Shown piece by piece: positions 51,888 through 60,647 of a DNA stretch of 64,000 bases. The DNA is from UBA5342 sp965662645 (lineage in GTDB: Bacteria; Bacteroidota; Bacteroidia; Bacteroidales; UBA5342): assembly GCA_965662645.1 (NCBI GenBank), contig CBFIII010000004.1, positions 62,001 through 126,000 of the forward strand, in the 5' to 3' direction. The position numbers and the translations under genes were made by a program. How positions within the stretch are numbered: position 1 is the first letter of the stretch; each line of letters opens with the position of its first letter. Under the pieces are notes generated by a model that saw only the letters and a program-made list of their open reading frames with translations, had not been told where the DNA came from and did no database searches.

Positions 51888-54002
51888 TTAATTCTCGTCG
51901 CTAATGATTAATTCAGGCACACCTTCTGTACTTAAGGAAATATAACCATCTACTTTCGTGTTGCCTTGAGAAAATCCTTTAATTAAAGGGGTCTTTCCTT
52001 TTTGTACTAACATCGCTATTTGGTTATCAGTAAGTTTCTTGTTGCTGATTTCAAAAGGTAGAACAAACTTACAGCCATTTTTATAATCTGAACAGCCATA
52101 AGCTGCTTTTCCTTTTATCAAATGTCCATTTTTACAAACAGGACATGCTAAATCAGAGATGTTAATTTTGACTTTAGGACTGCGTTTTTTCTTTGTTGCC
52201 TTTGTTTTCTTTTCTTCTTTTGCTTTTTCTTCGTTAACGGCAACATTTGTGGCATACAGATCGTGTTTTACTTCATGACTGATGGCTTTTACCATTTCTT
52301 TCATCTCTGCAATGAATTTGGCAGGATCATATTCACCATTATCTATCTGACGTAGTTTTTTCTCCCATTGTCCCGTAAGTTCTGCCGATTTTATCAAGTC
52401 ATTACGAATGGTGCCAATCAAATCAATACCTGTAGGGGTGGCTACAATATTTTTCTTTTCTTTAGAAATATAATGTCGTTTGAATAGGGTTTCTATAATA
52501 TTGGCACGCGTTGAGGGACGGCCAATACCATTCTCTTTCATAGCATCGCGCAGCTCGTCATCATCAATCGATTTTCCTGCAGATTCCATGGCTCTAAGCA
52601 GTGTGGCCTCTGTGTAATTTTTTGGCGCTTGTGTTTCTTTTGTCAATAGTCCTGGTTGGTGTGCTCCGCTTTCTCCAATGGTGAAATTAGGCAAAAGAGC
52701 TTCTTCTTTTTGATCGTCTTTACTATAAAGAATGCGCCATCCTGGTTCTAATATTATTTTTCCAGAAACCTTAAATGGATTGTTATTAATGTCCGCTTTT
52801 ACGGTTGTTGTAGCCGTTTTACATTCGGGATAAAAGGCCGCTAAAAAACGGCGTGTAACCATGTCATATACCTTGGCTTCATCGCCCGTAATGGTACGCG
52901 CTGGTACGCCTGTTGGGATAATGGCATGGTGATCAGTCACCTTTACATTATTAAAAATGCGTTTCGATTTTGGGATAGGTTTGCTTAATAAGGGCTTTAC
53001 TTCTTCTTTATAATTCTCTAAGCCACGTAGTATATTAGGAATCTTAGCATGAATGTCAGTAGTCAGAAACGTGGTATCTACACGTGGATAAGTCGTTAGC
53101 TTTTTCTCATACAGAATTTGTATGAGTTTAAGTGTTGCATCCGCTGAGAATCCAAATTTTCGGTTACATTCTACCTGTAAGCTGGTTAAGTCAAATAGTT
53201 TTGGCTGTAGTTCTCGTCCTTCTTTCTTGTCTTGATCTTTTATTATTAAAGGAAAAGCCTTGATGGCTTCCATAACCTGTTCTGCATCTTCTTGTTTCAG
53301 GTAGCGTCCTGTTTCCGAGTTAAAAGTCACCTCACGGTAAAGGGTTTTTATTTCCCAGTAGGGTTGAGGTACAAAATCATGAATGTCATGATAGCGTTGC
53401 ACTATAAGTGCTAAAGTAGGTGTTTGTACACGTCCTATAGAAAGCAACTGACGGTTAGTTCCATATTTTATAGTGTATAGTCGTGTGGCGTTAATGCCTA
53501 GTAGCCAGTCGCCTATGGAACGAGCCATGCCTGCTTCATAAAGTCGTTGGTAATTGCTCTCAGGTTGCAGATTAGCAAATCCTTCTTTGATGGCTTCTTC
53601 GGTCAATGATGAAATCCATAAGCGTTGTACGGGACAATGACATCCTGCTTTATGCAAAACCCAACGTTGTATGAGTTCTCCCTCTTGTCCTGCATCACCG
53701 CAGTTAATGACTTTCTCTGCTTTTTGTACTATTGATTTTATAATCTTAAATTGTTTTTTTACGCCATCGTTAGGGATGAGGCGTATGCCAAATTGCGTAG
53801 GGATTATAGGAAGATCAAAAAGACTCCATCGTTTCCACTGTGCCGAATATTCATGCGGTTCTTTTAGGGTGCACAGGTGTCCAAAGGTCCAAGTGACTTG
53901 ATAACCATTGCCTTCAAGGTAGCCATCACGGCGATTGTTAGCGCCAAGAATCTTGGCAATGTCCCGTGCTACACTTGGTTTTTCGGCTATACATACTATC
54001 AT
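51888..54002 (-). CDS. topB: DNA topoisomerase III
   Basis: TopB is a type IA topoisomerase that decatenates DNA. The 704-residue protein opens MIVCIAEKPSVARDIAKILG (Toprim), has NCGDAGQEGELIQRW (acidic metal site), LLSIGRVQTPTLALIV, and the active tyrosine in TTYPRVDTTFL. It ends with a zinc-finger-like CPVCKNGHLI ... CSDYKNGCKF after a Lys-rich linker (KEEKKTKATKKKRS). TopA is also present in this window at its left end, so the organism has both type IA enzymes. Confidence 0.95.
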   Translation of the reverse strand: MIVCIAEKPSVARDIAKILGANNRRDGYLEGNGYQVTWTFGHLCTLKEPHEYSAQWKRWSLFDLPIIPTQFGIRLIPNDGVKKQFKIIKSIVQKAEKVINCGDAGQEGELIQRWVLHKAGCHCPVQRLWISSLTEEAIKEGFANLQPESNYQRLYEAGMARSIGDWLLGINATRLYTIKYGTNRQLLSIGRVQTPTLALIVQRYHDIHDFVPQPYWEIKTLYREVTFNSETGRYLKQEDAEQVMEAIKAFPLIIKDQDKKEGRELQPKLFDLTSLQVECNRKFGFSADATLKLIQILYEKKLTTYPRVDTTFLTTDIHAKIPNILRGLENYKEEVKPLLSKPIPKSKRIFNNVKVTDHHAIIPTGVPARTITGDEAKVYDMVTRRFLAAFYPECKTATTTVKADINNNPFKVSGKIILEPGWRILYSKDDQKEEALLPNFTIGESGAHQPGLLTKETQAPKNYTEATLLRAMESAGKSIDDDELRDAMKENGIGRPSTRANIIETLFKRHYISKEKKNIVATPTGIDLIGTIRNDLIKSAELTGQWEKKLRQIDNGEYDPAKFIAEMKEMVKAISHEVKHDLYATNVAVNEEKAKEEKKTKATKKKRSPKVKINISDLACPVCKNGHLIKGKAAYGCSDYKNGCKFVLPFEISNKKLTDNQIAMLVQKGKTPLIKGFSQGNTKVDGYISLSTEGVPELIISDEN

Positions 54003-54030
54003 TTGGCTTCCTCCTTATTTTCAATTAATA

Positions 54031-54038
54031 CAAAAATA
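54031..54038 (-). promoter_or_regulatory. Possible -7 box for topB
   Basis: On the minus strand TATTTTTG fits TAnnTTTG and lies 28 bases before the topB ATG; no TTTG at the -33 position was found. Confidence 0.25.
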
Positions 54039-54264
54039 GTAAAAATCTTGGTTTGCACTAACGATGTGAATAGTGTATTAGTCAGTTAAAATTGTTATAT
54101 TATGTTTTATTCAAGCCTAAGGTGTCATATTTCGCTGCAATTCCGCCAATTATTAATGAAAGTATTATTTTTAATGAAAATATATTTTATCCATTAATAT
54201 TCATGATCTTTGATCCTGTTGTTAAGGTCTTTTTTTGTAGCTTTGTGTACTTAAAGATATACTT

Positions 54265-54732
54265 ATGGATTCTGGAGATATTATTTACGTTATTCTGGCT
54301 ATTGGTTTTACTGTTTTTAGTTCTTATAATAAGAAAAAAAAGCGAGAAGCTAAGGCGCAGAGCAATGGACAGGCTTCTCCTCCTGCTACAAGTATTTTTG
54401 ACAAACTTTTTGATTTGGCAGGGGAGATGGATGATCCTGTGCAACAGACTTCTTCTTACGAGGAGTATGCCGATGTTTCGCTTGAAGATGTTGAGGAACA
54501 AGAAGTTGATGTAGAACATGAAACTCCTGTTTTTAAGCCAACGATAGCCTATAAACCTATCTTTGATTCTGAAAAAGAAAAGAGTGATCAGTTTGAAAAT
54601 ACAAAAGATAAAAGGAAGCATGGTAGAAAGCATAGTAGGCATCATCAGCCCAATCTCTTAGAACAATTACAACACCATGATGAGATGAAGAGAGCCGTTA
54701 TCTATGCTGAAATTATTAAGCCTAAATTCTAA
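54265..54732 (+). CDS. Conserved hypothetical protein with N-terminal membrane helix
   Basis: The 155-residue protein starts MDSGDIIYVILAIGFTVFSS, a membrane helix, followed by a Lys-rich stop-transfer segment (YNKKKKREAK), a long acidic low-complexity middle (SLEDVEEQEVDVEHE) and a conserved-looking C-terminus DEMKRAVIYAEIIKPKF. I do not know its function; similar small proteins precede cell-wall genes in Bacteroidetes. It ends 16 bases before the likely NlpC/P60 start, so co-transcription is very likely. Confidence 0.75.
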   Translation: MDSGDIIYVILAIGFTVFSSYNKKKKREAKAQSNGQASPPATSIFDKLFDLAGEMDDPVQQTSSYEEYADVSLEDVEEQEVDVEHETPVFKPTIAYKPIFDSEKEKSDQFENTKDKRKHGRKHSRHHQPNLLEQLQHHDEMKRAVIYAEIIKPKF

Positions 54733-54748
54733 TCACTCATCTTTCCTT

Positions 54749-55492
54749 ATGATTTCCTTATTAAGTCTTATACCCATCCGTAGAGAAGCATCCGAAAGTT
54801 CTGAAATGGTATCTCAACTGCTTTTTGGTGAAGGTGTTGAAGCTTTAGAAGTGTCAGGATCTTGGTCTAAGATTAGAACACTACACGATAACTATGAAGG
54901 TTGGGTAGATACTAAGATGTTGAATGATATTTCTCCTCAAAAGCCGTTTCCAAATGTCATCGTGTCATTGACGGCTATGGTGAGTTGCGAGAATAAGACC
55001 TATCCTTTAACTATGGGGGCTTTAATCCCAGAATTGCATCAGGGTTCTTTTATTATAGGTGATAAGACGTTTCAAATAAAAGATAAGGATGTTTCGCGTC
55101 CTGATATGAGTGCTCTTGCTGCTTTAGCTTTAATGCATCAGTTTATCAATGCGCCCTATTTGTGGGGTGGACGTGGCCCTTTGGGGATCGATTGTAGTGG
55201 GTTTGCTCAATTATTTTGCCGTTTGATGGGTATTAATATTCCTCGTGATGCTTCACAGCAAATCGCTTTAGGTGAAGATGTCTTTTTGCAAGAAGCCCAG
55301 CCTGGTGACTTAGCTTTTTTCGAGAAAGAAGGACGGGTGACGCATGTGGGAATTCTTATTGATAACCATACCATCATACATGCTTCAGGACGTGTGCGTA
55401 TTGATGAGTTGGATTCTAATGGAATTTACTTAAAAGAAAGTAAAACCTATAGTCATCAATTGCTTAACGTAAAAAGAATGCGTAAAGAATAA
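54749..55492 (+). CDS. NlpC/P60 family peptidase with SH3 domains
   Basis: The protein cleaves peptidoglycan stem peptides if active. It starts with bacterial SH3-type segments (LIPIRREASESSEMVSQLLF, WSKIRTLHDNYEGWVDT) and then an NlpC/P60 domain with catalytic Cys in GIDCSGFAQ, His in THVGILIDN and third residue His in IIHASGRV, plus PYLWGGRGPLG. The frame opens at a TTG 45 bases earlier inside the previous gene; the ATG at 54749 (MISLLSLIPIRRE) is the likely start, giving about 247 residues. No signal peptide is obvious from this start, which is common for C40 peptidases in Bacteroidetes. Confidence 0.88.
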   Translation: MISLLSLIPIRREASESSEMVSQLLFGEGVEALEVSGSWSKIRTLHDNYEGWVDTKMLNDISPQKPFPNVIVSLTAMVSCENKTYPLTMGALIPELHQGSFIIGDKTFQIKDKDVSRPDMSALAALALMHQFINAPYLWGGRGPLGIDCSGFAQLFCRLMGINIPRDASQQIALGEDVFLQEAQPGDLAFFEKEGRVTHVGILIDNHTIIHASGRVRIDELDSNGIYLKESKTYSHQLLNVKRMRKE

Positions 55493-55529
55493 CTTCTATT
55501 TTTAGACCGATCTTTTAGATTTAAAAAAC

Positions 55530-56342
55530 TTACTTCTTTCTAATAAACTTCATTTTTATTTTGACGTCTTTCAGTGGACGGTCGCTCGAGTTGGTCTTTA
55601 CTTTAGCTATGGTTTCTACCACATCCAAACCTTCAATCACCTCACCAAATACGGTATAGGCACCATCTAAATGAGGAGTGCCACCTTGTTCTTTGTAGGC
55701 TATCTTTTGTTCCAAAGTCATGTAGTAGTCATCTAAATGAGCATTTATCTCAGCATCTATTTTTTGTTTGAGTTCCTGTTGCATTTGCTTTAACTCTTCT
55801 TTTTTATCGGTGTTTCTCAAAATTTGAAAGCTGTCTTTATATTGTTCATAGTAGGTGTTGTATAATGTCCTCTTAGCTCTTTCTATGTGTTGTTGTTCAA
55901 ACTGTGCAATCTCCATATCATTATAGGTGCGTCCTACAACGATATAGAATTGAGAACCAGAAGAGGCTCTTTCAGGATTCATATTGTCGCCCAGACGAGC
56001 GGCCGATAGAACGCCTTTGTGATGAAAACAGCGTTCTGAAGCACCAATTTCTGCAGGAATGGTATAGCCAGGACTTCCAGTACCTAAGGGTTGATTTTGC
56101 TTTGCATCTTTGGAATCAGGATCACCGCCTTGTATCATGAAATCTTGAATGACACGGTGAAAAAGGAGATCATCATAAAAACCCTCTTTGACTAATTTCT
56201 GGAAATTATCACGATGTAAGGGTGTTTCGTCATAAAGTTCTATGATGATGTTGCCGTAATTGGTTTTTATTTCTACGTAGTTACTTACTTTATTGCAAGC
56301 TGAAAATGCTAATAGAGTGATGATTAATGCAATATTTTTCAT
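55530..56342 (-). CDS. Cyclophilin-type peptidyl-prolyl isomerase lipoprotein
   Basis: Signal peptide with lipobox (LLAFSAC, Cys16), so it is a lipoprotein. The cyclophilin core has FHRVIQDFMIQGGDP, GSQFYIVVG and VFGEVIEGLDVVETIA. An insertion of about 60 residues (residues 140-200, a coiled-coil region with LKQMQQELKQKIDAEINAHL) between the core strands is typical of Bacteroidetes versions. It assists folding in the periplasm or outer membrane. Convergent with the NlpC/P60 gene. Confidence 0.92.
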   Translation of the reverse strand: MKNIALIITLLAFSACNKVSNYVEIKTNYGNIIIELYDETPLHRDNFQKLVKEGFYDDLLFHRVIQDFMIQGGDPDSKDAKQNQPLGTGSPGYTIPAEIGASERCFHHKGVLSAARLGDNMNPERASSGSQFYIVVGRTYNDMEIAQFEQQHIERAKRTLYNTYYEQYKDSFQILRNTDKKEELKQMQQELKQKIDAEINAHLDDYYMTLEQKIAYKEQGGTPHLDGAYTVFGEVIEGLDVVETIAKVKTNSSDRPLKDVKIKMKFIRKK

Positions 56343-56501
56343 GTGTTTTAACGATTAATTTCTACTTGGAAATGAATTAAAAACCAAAGATGCCTTTTTT
56401 TATTTAAATACCCAACCTAAGATATCGAAACTCGTTATGTTCATATCGTTATTAGAGTTCTTTTTTAAGTTAAGAATGAAAGGTACTACGGATGAGGTTT
56501 T

Positions 56502-56605
56502 AATCCCACATTGTGGGGTTAATTCTCAGTAGCTTGCTGCGAATAATAAAATGTTTTTCAACTAAATGCCTCGTGGGCTTGCCACGAGGTTGTTGGCTTG
56601 TTTTT
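56502..56605 (+). repeat. Dispersed intergenic hairpin repeat, copy 5
   Basis: The cleanest copy: AATCCCACATTGTGGGGTTA, TAGCTTGCTGCGAATAATAA, and a perfect 8-bp final hairpin, CCTCGTGG and CCACGAGG around GCTTG (56569-56589). Confidence 0.9.
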
Positions 56606-56674
56606 ATAAAGATGACTTTTGCTTATGATTTTAGTTTCTTTGAAACGAAATAGAAAAAATAGGTTATTTTTGTT

Positions 56675-56742
56675 GAATCAAACATTGAGGGTTTTATCTC
56701 ATGTTGCTTATTGCACATAATAAAATGGCTTTCAATTCGTTT
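56675..56742 (+). repeat. Dispersed intergenic hairpin repeat, copy 6 (partial)
   Basis: AACATTGAGGGTTTTATCTC and TTGCTTATTGCACATAATAA match the first two thirds of the family; the third hairpin is missing and the Cys-rich gene starts 11 bases later. Confidence 0.6.
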
Positions 56743-56752
56743 AAAAGATGAT

Positions 56753-57034
56753 ATGATGTTTAAAAAATTTGAGACTGAGAATTATAAGTTTGTACAGAAT
56801 AAAAAATGTGAATATTTTCCTTGTCATAAAGTGGAGAATGAAGAGGATTTTAACTGTCTCTTTTGTTTTTGTCCATTGTATATGTTAAAAGATAAGTGTG
56901 GTGGTAATTTTAAATACACCAAAGGGGTTAAAGATTGTAGTGATTGTATCATTCCGCATTCCAAAGGAGCTTATGAGTTTATTATGAGTAAGATGGATTT
57001 GGTTGTTAAAGAAGGAAGTAAAAAAGAAGAATAA
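56753..57034 (+). CDS. Cysteine-rich small domain protein
   Basis: The product (about 93 residues) has eight cysteines, mostly in pairs or short spacings (KKCEYFPCHK, CLFCFCPLYML, DKCGG, DCSDCIIPHS). This is the Cys-rich small domain that follows or precedes ferredoxin-nitroreductase genes in anaerobes and probably binds metal. The frame opens upstream at 56711, but the ATG at 56753 (MMFKKFETENYKF) is the natural start. It ends 4 bases before the next ATG, so it is co-transcribed with the ferredoxin-nitroreductase. Confidence 0.85.
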   Translation: MMFKKFETENYKFVQNKKCEYFPCHKVENEEDFNCLFCFCPLYMLKDKCGGNFKYTKGVKDCSDCIIPHSKGAYEFIMSKMDLVVKEGSKKEE

Positions 57035-57038
57035 AGTT

Positions 57039-57863
57039 ATGATGAATTTTAAAGTTGATATAGAGAAGTGTACACAATGTAAGATATGTGTGAGTGAGTG
57101 TCCTGTTTTGATCATTAATGGTAAAACGGAGTGGCCAACAATAAAGGAGGGGAAAGAGGACAATTGTCTTAAATGTCAGCATTGTCTTGCCGTTTGTCCT
57201 ACTGGTGCCATTTCTATTTGGGGTTATAATCCTGAGAATAGTATTCCTGCTACTGTGCCTACGCCTAAACGTAGTGACTTGGAGAACCTGATGCAAACGC
57301 GTCGTTCCATTCGTCGTTTCAAAAAAGAAGAGGTTGATAAAGCGCTTATTGAGCGTTTGCTGACTATTGCTTCTTATGCGCCTACAGCAAAAAATGAAAA
57401 TGCAGTTCAGTTTACGGTAGTGGATAACAAGGAAGAGATGTCTCAGTTGAGAGCTTTGACTTACGATACCATAAAAGAGATTTCTGCCGCTGGTAATATG
57501 CCTGCATCTATGGCTTTCCTTTCTAATTTTCAGAATGTGTGGGAGAGTAAAAAGATTGATGTTATCTTTCGTGGGGCTCCTCATGTTTTGATTGCTTCTG
57601 CTCCTGTTAAGAGTACGGCTCCTGATCTGGATGCTACTTTAGCCATGACTTATTTCGATTTGTTAGCTAACACCGAGGTGATAGGAACCTTATGGGATGG
57701 CTTTGCTAAAAATGTCTTTGAAGATGTGGATTCTGACTTAAAAAGTAAGATGGGAATTCCTAATGATCATAGAATAGTGAGTGTGCTCGTATTTGGCTTT
57801 CCTGCTGTTAAATTTCCGCGTTCTATACAGAATACGCCTCATATTAAATCCGTGAAATTATAA
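57039..57863 (+). CDS. Nitroreductase-family protein with N-terminal ferredoxin domain
   Basis: The protein begins with a 4Fe-4S ferredoxin pair: CTQCKICVSECPVL and CLKCQHCLAVCPTGAI, which bind two clusters. A nitroreductase domain then starts near residue 85 (MQTRRSIRRFKKEEVDKAL; FMN-binding Arg-Ser), with APTAKNENAVQF. The last half has YFDLLANTEVIGTLWDGF. These electron-transfer enzymes are common in anaerobic Bacteroidales; the natural substrate is unknown. Start at ATG 57039 (274 residues), 4 bases after the Cys-rich gene, rather than the in-frame TTG at 57003 inside that gene. Confidence 0.9.
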   Translation: MMNFKVDIEKCTQCKICVSECPVLIINGKTEWPTIKEGKEDNCLKCQHCLAVCPTGAISIWGYNPENSIPATVPTPKRSDLENLMQTRRSIRRFKKEEVDKALIERLLTIASYAPTAKNENAVQFTVVDNKEEMSQLRALTYDTIKEISAAGNMPASMAFLSNFQNVWESKKIDVIFRGAPHVLIASAPVKSTAPDLDATLAMTYFDLLANTEVIGTLWDGFAKNVFEDVDSDLKSKMGIPNDHRIVSVLVFGFPAVKFPRSIQNTPHIKSVKL

Positions 57864-57908
57864 TGTAAAATATGAAGCTGTCGTTTTAGTTGATAGCAGT
57901 AGTTCATT

Positions 57909-57959
57909 AAAAAAATCCAAGATAGTAATGAGGTCTTCATGCTATCTTGGATTTTTTTT
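57909..57959. terminator. Bidirectional rho-independent terminator
   Basis: aaaaaaatccaagatag (57909-57925) pairs with ctatcttggattttttt (57942-57958); A and T tracts on both sides serve the convergent nitroreductase and S9 peptidase genes. Confidence 0.9.
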
Positions 57960-58000
57960 GTTTGCACGTAAGTGCTAATAATGACTTAGGTGTAAATGCT

Positions 58001-60097
58001 TTATTTTAAATATTTATCTAACCAATCGACGACAGAACGTTGCCAAACAATACCATTTTGAGCTTGTAGTACCCAATGGTTTTCTTCTGGGAATTCTAAG
58101 AGCTCCGCATCTAATCCCATAATTTTTGCAGCATTAAAGGCTTGCATGCCTTGTGTCTCAGGGATGCGGTAGTCTTTGCCACCATGAATGACCATAATAG
58201 GCGTGTCCCAATTTTGAACGAAATGGTGAGGTGAAGCTTTATAGGTTTCTTTTTGAGCTGCAATATTGTTTTTATCCCAAAAGTTACCGCCCATATCCCA
58301 ATGTACAAACCACATCTCTTCTGTTTCAAGATACATCGATTCGCTGTTGAAGATGCCATCGTGTGACACAAATGTCTTGAATCTTCCTTCGTGATTACCC
58401 GCTAGCCAATAGACTGAAAATCCTCCAAAGCTTGCACCAATAGCACCCAATTTGCTTTCATCAACAAAAGGTTCTTTGGCGAAATAATCAATAGCTGTGA
58501 GGTAATCTTTCATACACTGACCACCATAATCGGTAGAGATGGCTTCGTTCCATTCGCGACCAAAACCAGGTAAGCCGCGGCGGTTAGGAGCCACAATAAT
58601 ATAATCATTGGCTACGAAATTTTGAAAATTCCAACGTTTACTCCAGAACTGACTAACGGCTGATTGTGGTCCGCCTTGACAATAGAGTAGGGTTGGGTAT
58701 TTCTTTTGTGGGTCAAAGTTAGGAGGAAGTATCAACCACACTAACATTTGTTTGCCATCAGAGGTTTCTATCCAATGTTCTTGGGTTTCGCCCATCGTTA
58801 TTTGGTCTAAGATGGGTTTGTTTACCTCAGATATGTTTTGGGCTTCACCACTCTTTTTATCCACGTTAAAGATGTCAGTAGGATAGGTGTGGGCTTGTCG
58901 TGTGGTGATGAGGTGAGATCCTGCATCAGCAACGCTTCCATAATTGGCATCAGCATTGGTGATTTGTCTTAACTCGCCTGTTTTAATGGTGTAAGCGTAG
59001 ATGTTATAGCGGGCATGCCATACCGAAGTGAAATAAATGGTTTCATCGTTTTCGTCAAAAGAAAAACCAGAAGGATTGAGATTGTCATTATCGTAAAACG
59101 TAATGGCTTTGCTGTCCCAATTCATCTGAGCTAAGCGTACCACGTCGGCTTCGTAACCGTCGCGTTCCATACTTTGCCAAGCCATTGTCTTTCCATCATT
59201 TGAAAAAACAGGTGCGTTATCGTAGCCCATGATGCCTTGGGTGAGATTAATGGTTTTTTCCGTTTCTAAATTATAACAATAAAGATCACTATTGGTGGAA
59301 AAAGCATAATTTTTTCCTGTCTTTTTGCGACAAGCATAAATTAATTCTTGACCTGAAGGATGCCATGTGATGTCTTCGATGCCAGAGAAAGGACGCATAG
59401 GTGCTTCCCACATCTCACCTTCCATAATATCTTTACCATCAGTTATTTTATTGCTATAATCGGTGATGAAGATATGTGAAAATTCTCCATCCACATAGTG
59501 ATCCCAATGGCGGTACATTAGATCCGTGATCTTGCGTACATCAGCTTTGGGCATATCGGCATAGGGCTGACGAATCTCAGGGTGTAAGGTCACCATCTTG
59601 GTGTACATGATGTGTTTCATATCAGGCGCATAACGGAATCCTGTGAGGCCGCCTTCAAGGTCTGATATCTGCTCTAAATGCTGACCATCAGGTGTGATTT
59701 CCCAGAGTTGATCTTGCTTAATAAAACCTATCTTTTGTCCATCGGGACGCCATAATACGTTAGATTCATTATGATCATTATCAAAGGTTAGCTGTGACTT
59801 ATTACTGCCATCAGTGTTCATGATAAAGACTTCTTTATGTGATTTGTTTTCTTTGATGTCAGTCCAACTTACGGTATAAAGTACTTTCGTTTTGTCGGGC
59901 GAAACATCAGCCAAACTCACACTGCCTATAGACCACAATGTTTCGGGCGTCATACGTCCATTGGGGACTTTATAATTCAGGTTGGTGTAGGTCATATCTT
60001 TCTTTTGTTCTGCTGTACATGCCGACATAAGGATTATTGTTAAAATTGTTAATATTTTAAACGATGTTTTAATTGGGATAAAATGTTTGGTTTGCAT
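58001..60097 (-). CDS. S9 family prolyl-oligopeptidase-type peptidase, lipoprotein
   Basis: The 698-residue protein has a lipobox (LMSAC, Cys27) and beta-propeller-like repeats (YTVSWTDIKENKSH, LWRPDGQKIGFIKQDQLW, LIYACRKKTGKNYAF). The C-terminal alpha/beta hydrolase domain has catalytic Ser in GASFGGFSVYW, Asp in HGGKDYRIPE and His in EENHWV. It is a dipeptidyl- or acylaminoacyl-peptidase that probably trims peptides in the periplasm. A dispersed repeat copy lies just upstream. Confidence 0.93.
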   Translation of the reverse strand: MQTKHFIPIKTSFKILTILTIILMSACTAEQKKDMTYTNLNYKVPNGRMTPETLWSIGSVSLADVSPDKTKVLYTVSWTDIKENKSHKEVFIMNTDGSNKSQLTFDNDHNESNVLWRPDGQKIGFIKQDQLWEITPDGQHLEQISDLEGGLTGFRYAPDMKHIMYTKMVTLHPEIRQPYADMPKADVRKITDLMYRHWDHYVDGEFSHIFITDYSNKITDGKDIMEGEMWEAPMRPFSGIEDITWHPSGQELIYACRKKTGKNYAFSTNSDLYCYNLETEKTINLTQGIMGYDNAPVFSNDGKTMAWQSMERDGYEADVVRLAQMNWDSKAITFYDNDNLNPSGFSFDENDETIYFTSVWHARYNIYAYTIKTGELRQITNADANYGSVADAGSHLITTRQAHTYPTDIFNVDKKSGEAQNISEVNKPILDQITMGETQEHWIETSDGKQMLVWLILPPNFDPQKKYPTLLYCQGGPQSAVSQFWSKRWNFQNFVANDYIIVAPNRRGLPGFGREWNEAISTDYGGQCMKDYLTAIDYFAKEPFVDESKLGAIGASFGGFSVYWLAGNHEGRFKTFVSHDGIFNSESMYLETEEMWFVHWDMGGNFWDKNNIAAQKETYKASPHHFVQNWDTPIMVIHGGKDYRIPETQGMQAFNAAKIMGLDAELLEFPEENHWVLQAQNGIVWQRSVVDWLDKYLK

Positions 60098-60128
60098 GGC
60101 TAGTAAGTTAAGAATTAGGTGCGTTTTT

Positions 60129-60230
60129 TAATCTCACATTGTGGTTTTAATTCTCCGCAGTTTGCTGTGAATAATAAAATATTTTCTAATCTGATACTTC
60201 GTCTGCTTGTAGCAGGGGCGTTCATTATTA
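60129..60230 (+). repeat. Dispersed intergenic hairpin repeat, copy 7
   Basis: AATCTCACATTGTGGTTTTA, GCAGTTTGCTGTGAATAATA, then CTGCTTGTAGCAG (60202-60214) as final hairpin. Confidence 0.8.
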
Positions 60231-60384
60231 TATATCTTTTGTAAAATACCAAGTTATTGATTTAACGTGAATGATGATTAATCTATACTATTTATTCGTA
60301 GTAGTTTATATAGTGTTTGTTGAAAAGTTACAATTCAAAATGTTAAAAGAATTATTCTGTTCATGTTAATTTACAGAGTTAGAT

Positions 60385-60620
60385 CTCCAATTTCCAATTC
60401 CCGAACACCAATTTCCGAACACCGAACACCGAACACCGATTTCCATCTCCCGAACACCTAACACCAATTTCCGAACACCAATTTCCGATTTCCAATTTCC
60501 GAACACCGAACACCGAACACCGAACACCGAACACCGAACACCGAACACCGAACACCGAACACCGAACACCGAATACCAAATTCCGAACACCAAACACCGA
60601 ACACCAAACACCAAATCCTA
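60385..60620. repeat. Heptanucleotide satellite (GAACACC)n
   Basis: Ten perfect tandem copies of GAACACC occupy 60501-60570, with variant units (gaatacc, aacacca, ccaattt) on both sides. Long open frames on the minus strand across it (repeating SVFGVRC) are an effect of the repeat and not genes. Confidence 0.92.
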
Positions 60621-60647
60621 ATTCACAATTCATAACTTTTTTAGATT

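Noticed and set aside
54092..54645. Frames overlapping the 155-residue hypothetical gene on both strands
   Set aside because: Hydrophobic shadow frames; the gene at 54265 has a membrane helix, acidic middle and conserved-looking end and fits the downstream NlpC/P60 gene.
57006..57584. Minus-strand frame of 192 codons under the ferredoxin-nitroreductase
   Set aside because: Complement of a clearly coding region with iron-sulfur motifs on the plus strand.
60366..60633. Two minus-strand frames of repeating SVFGVRC
   Set aside because: Pure heptamer satellite read in two frames; no start context or homology.
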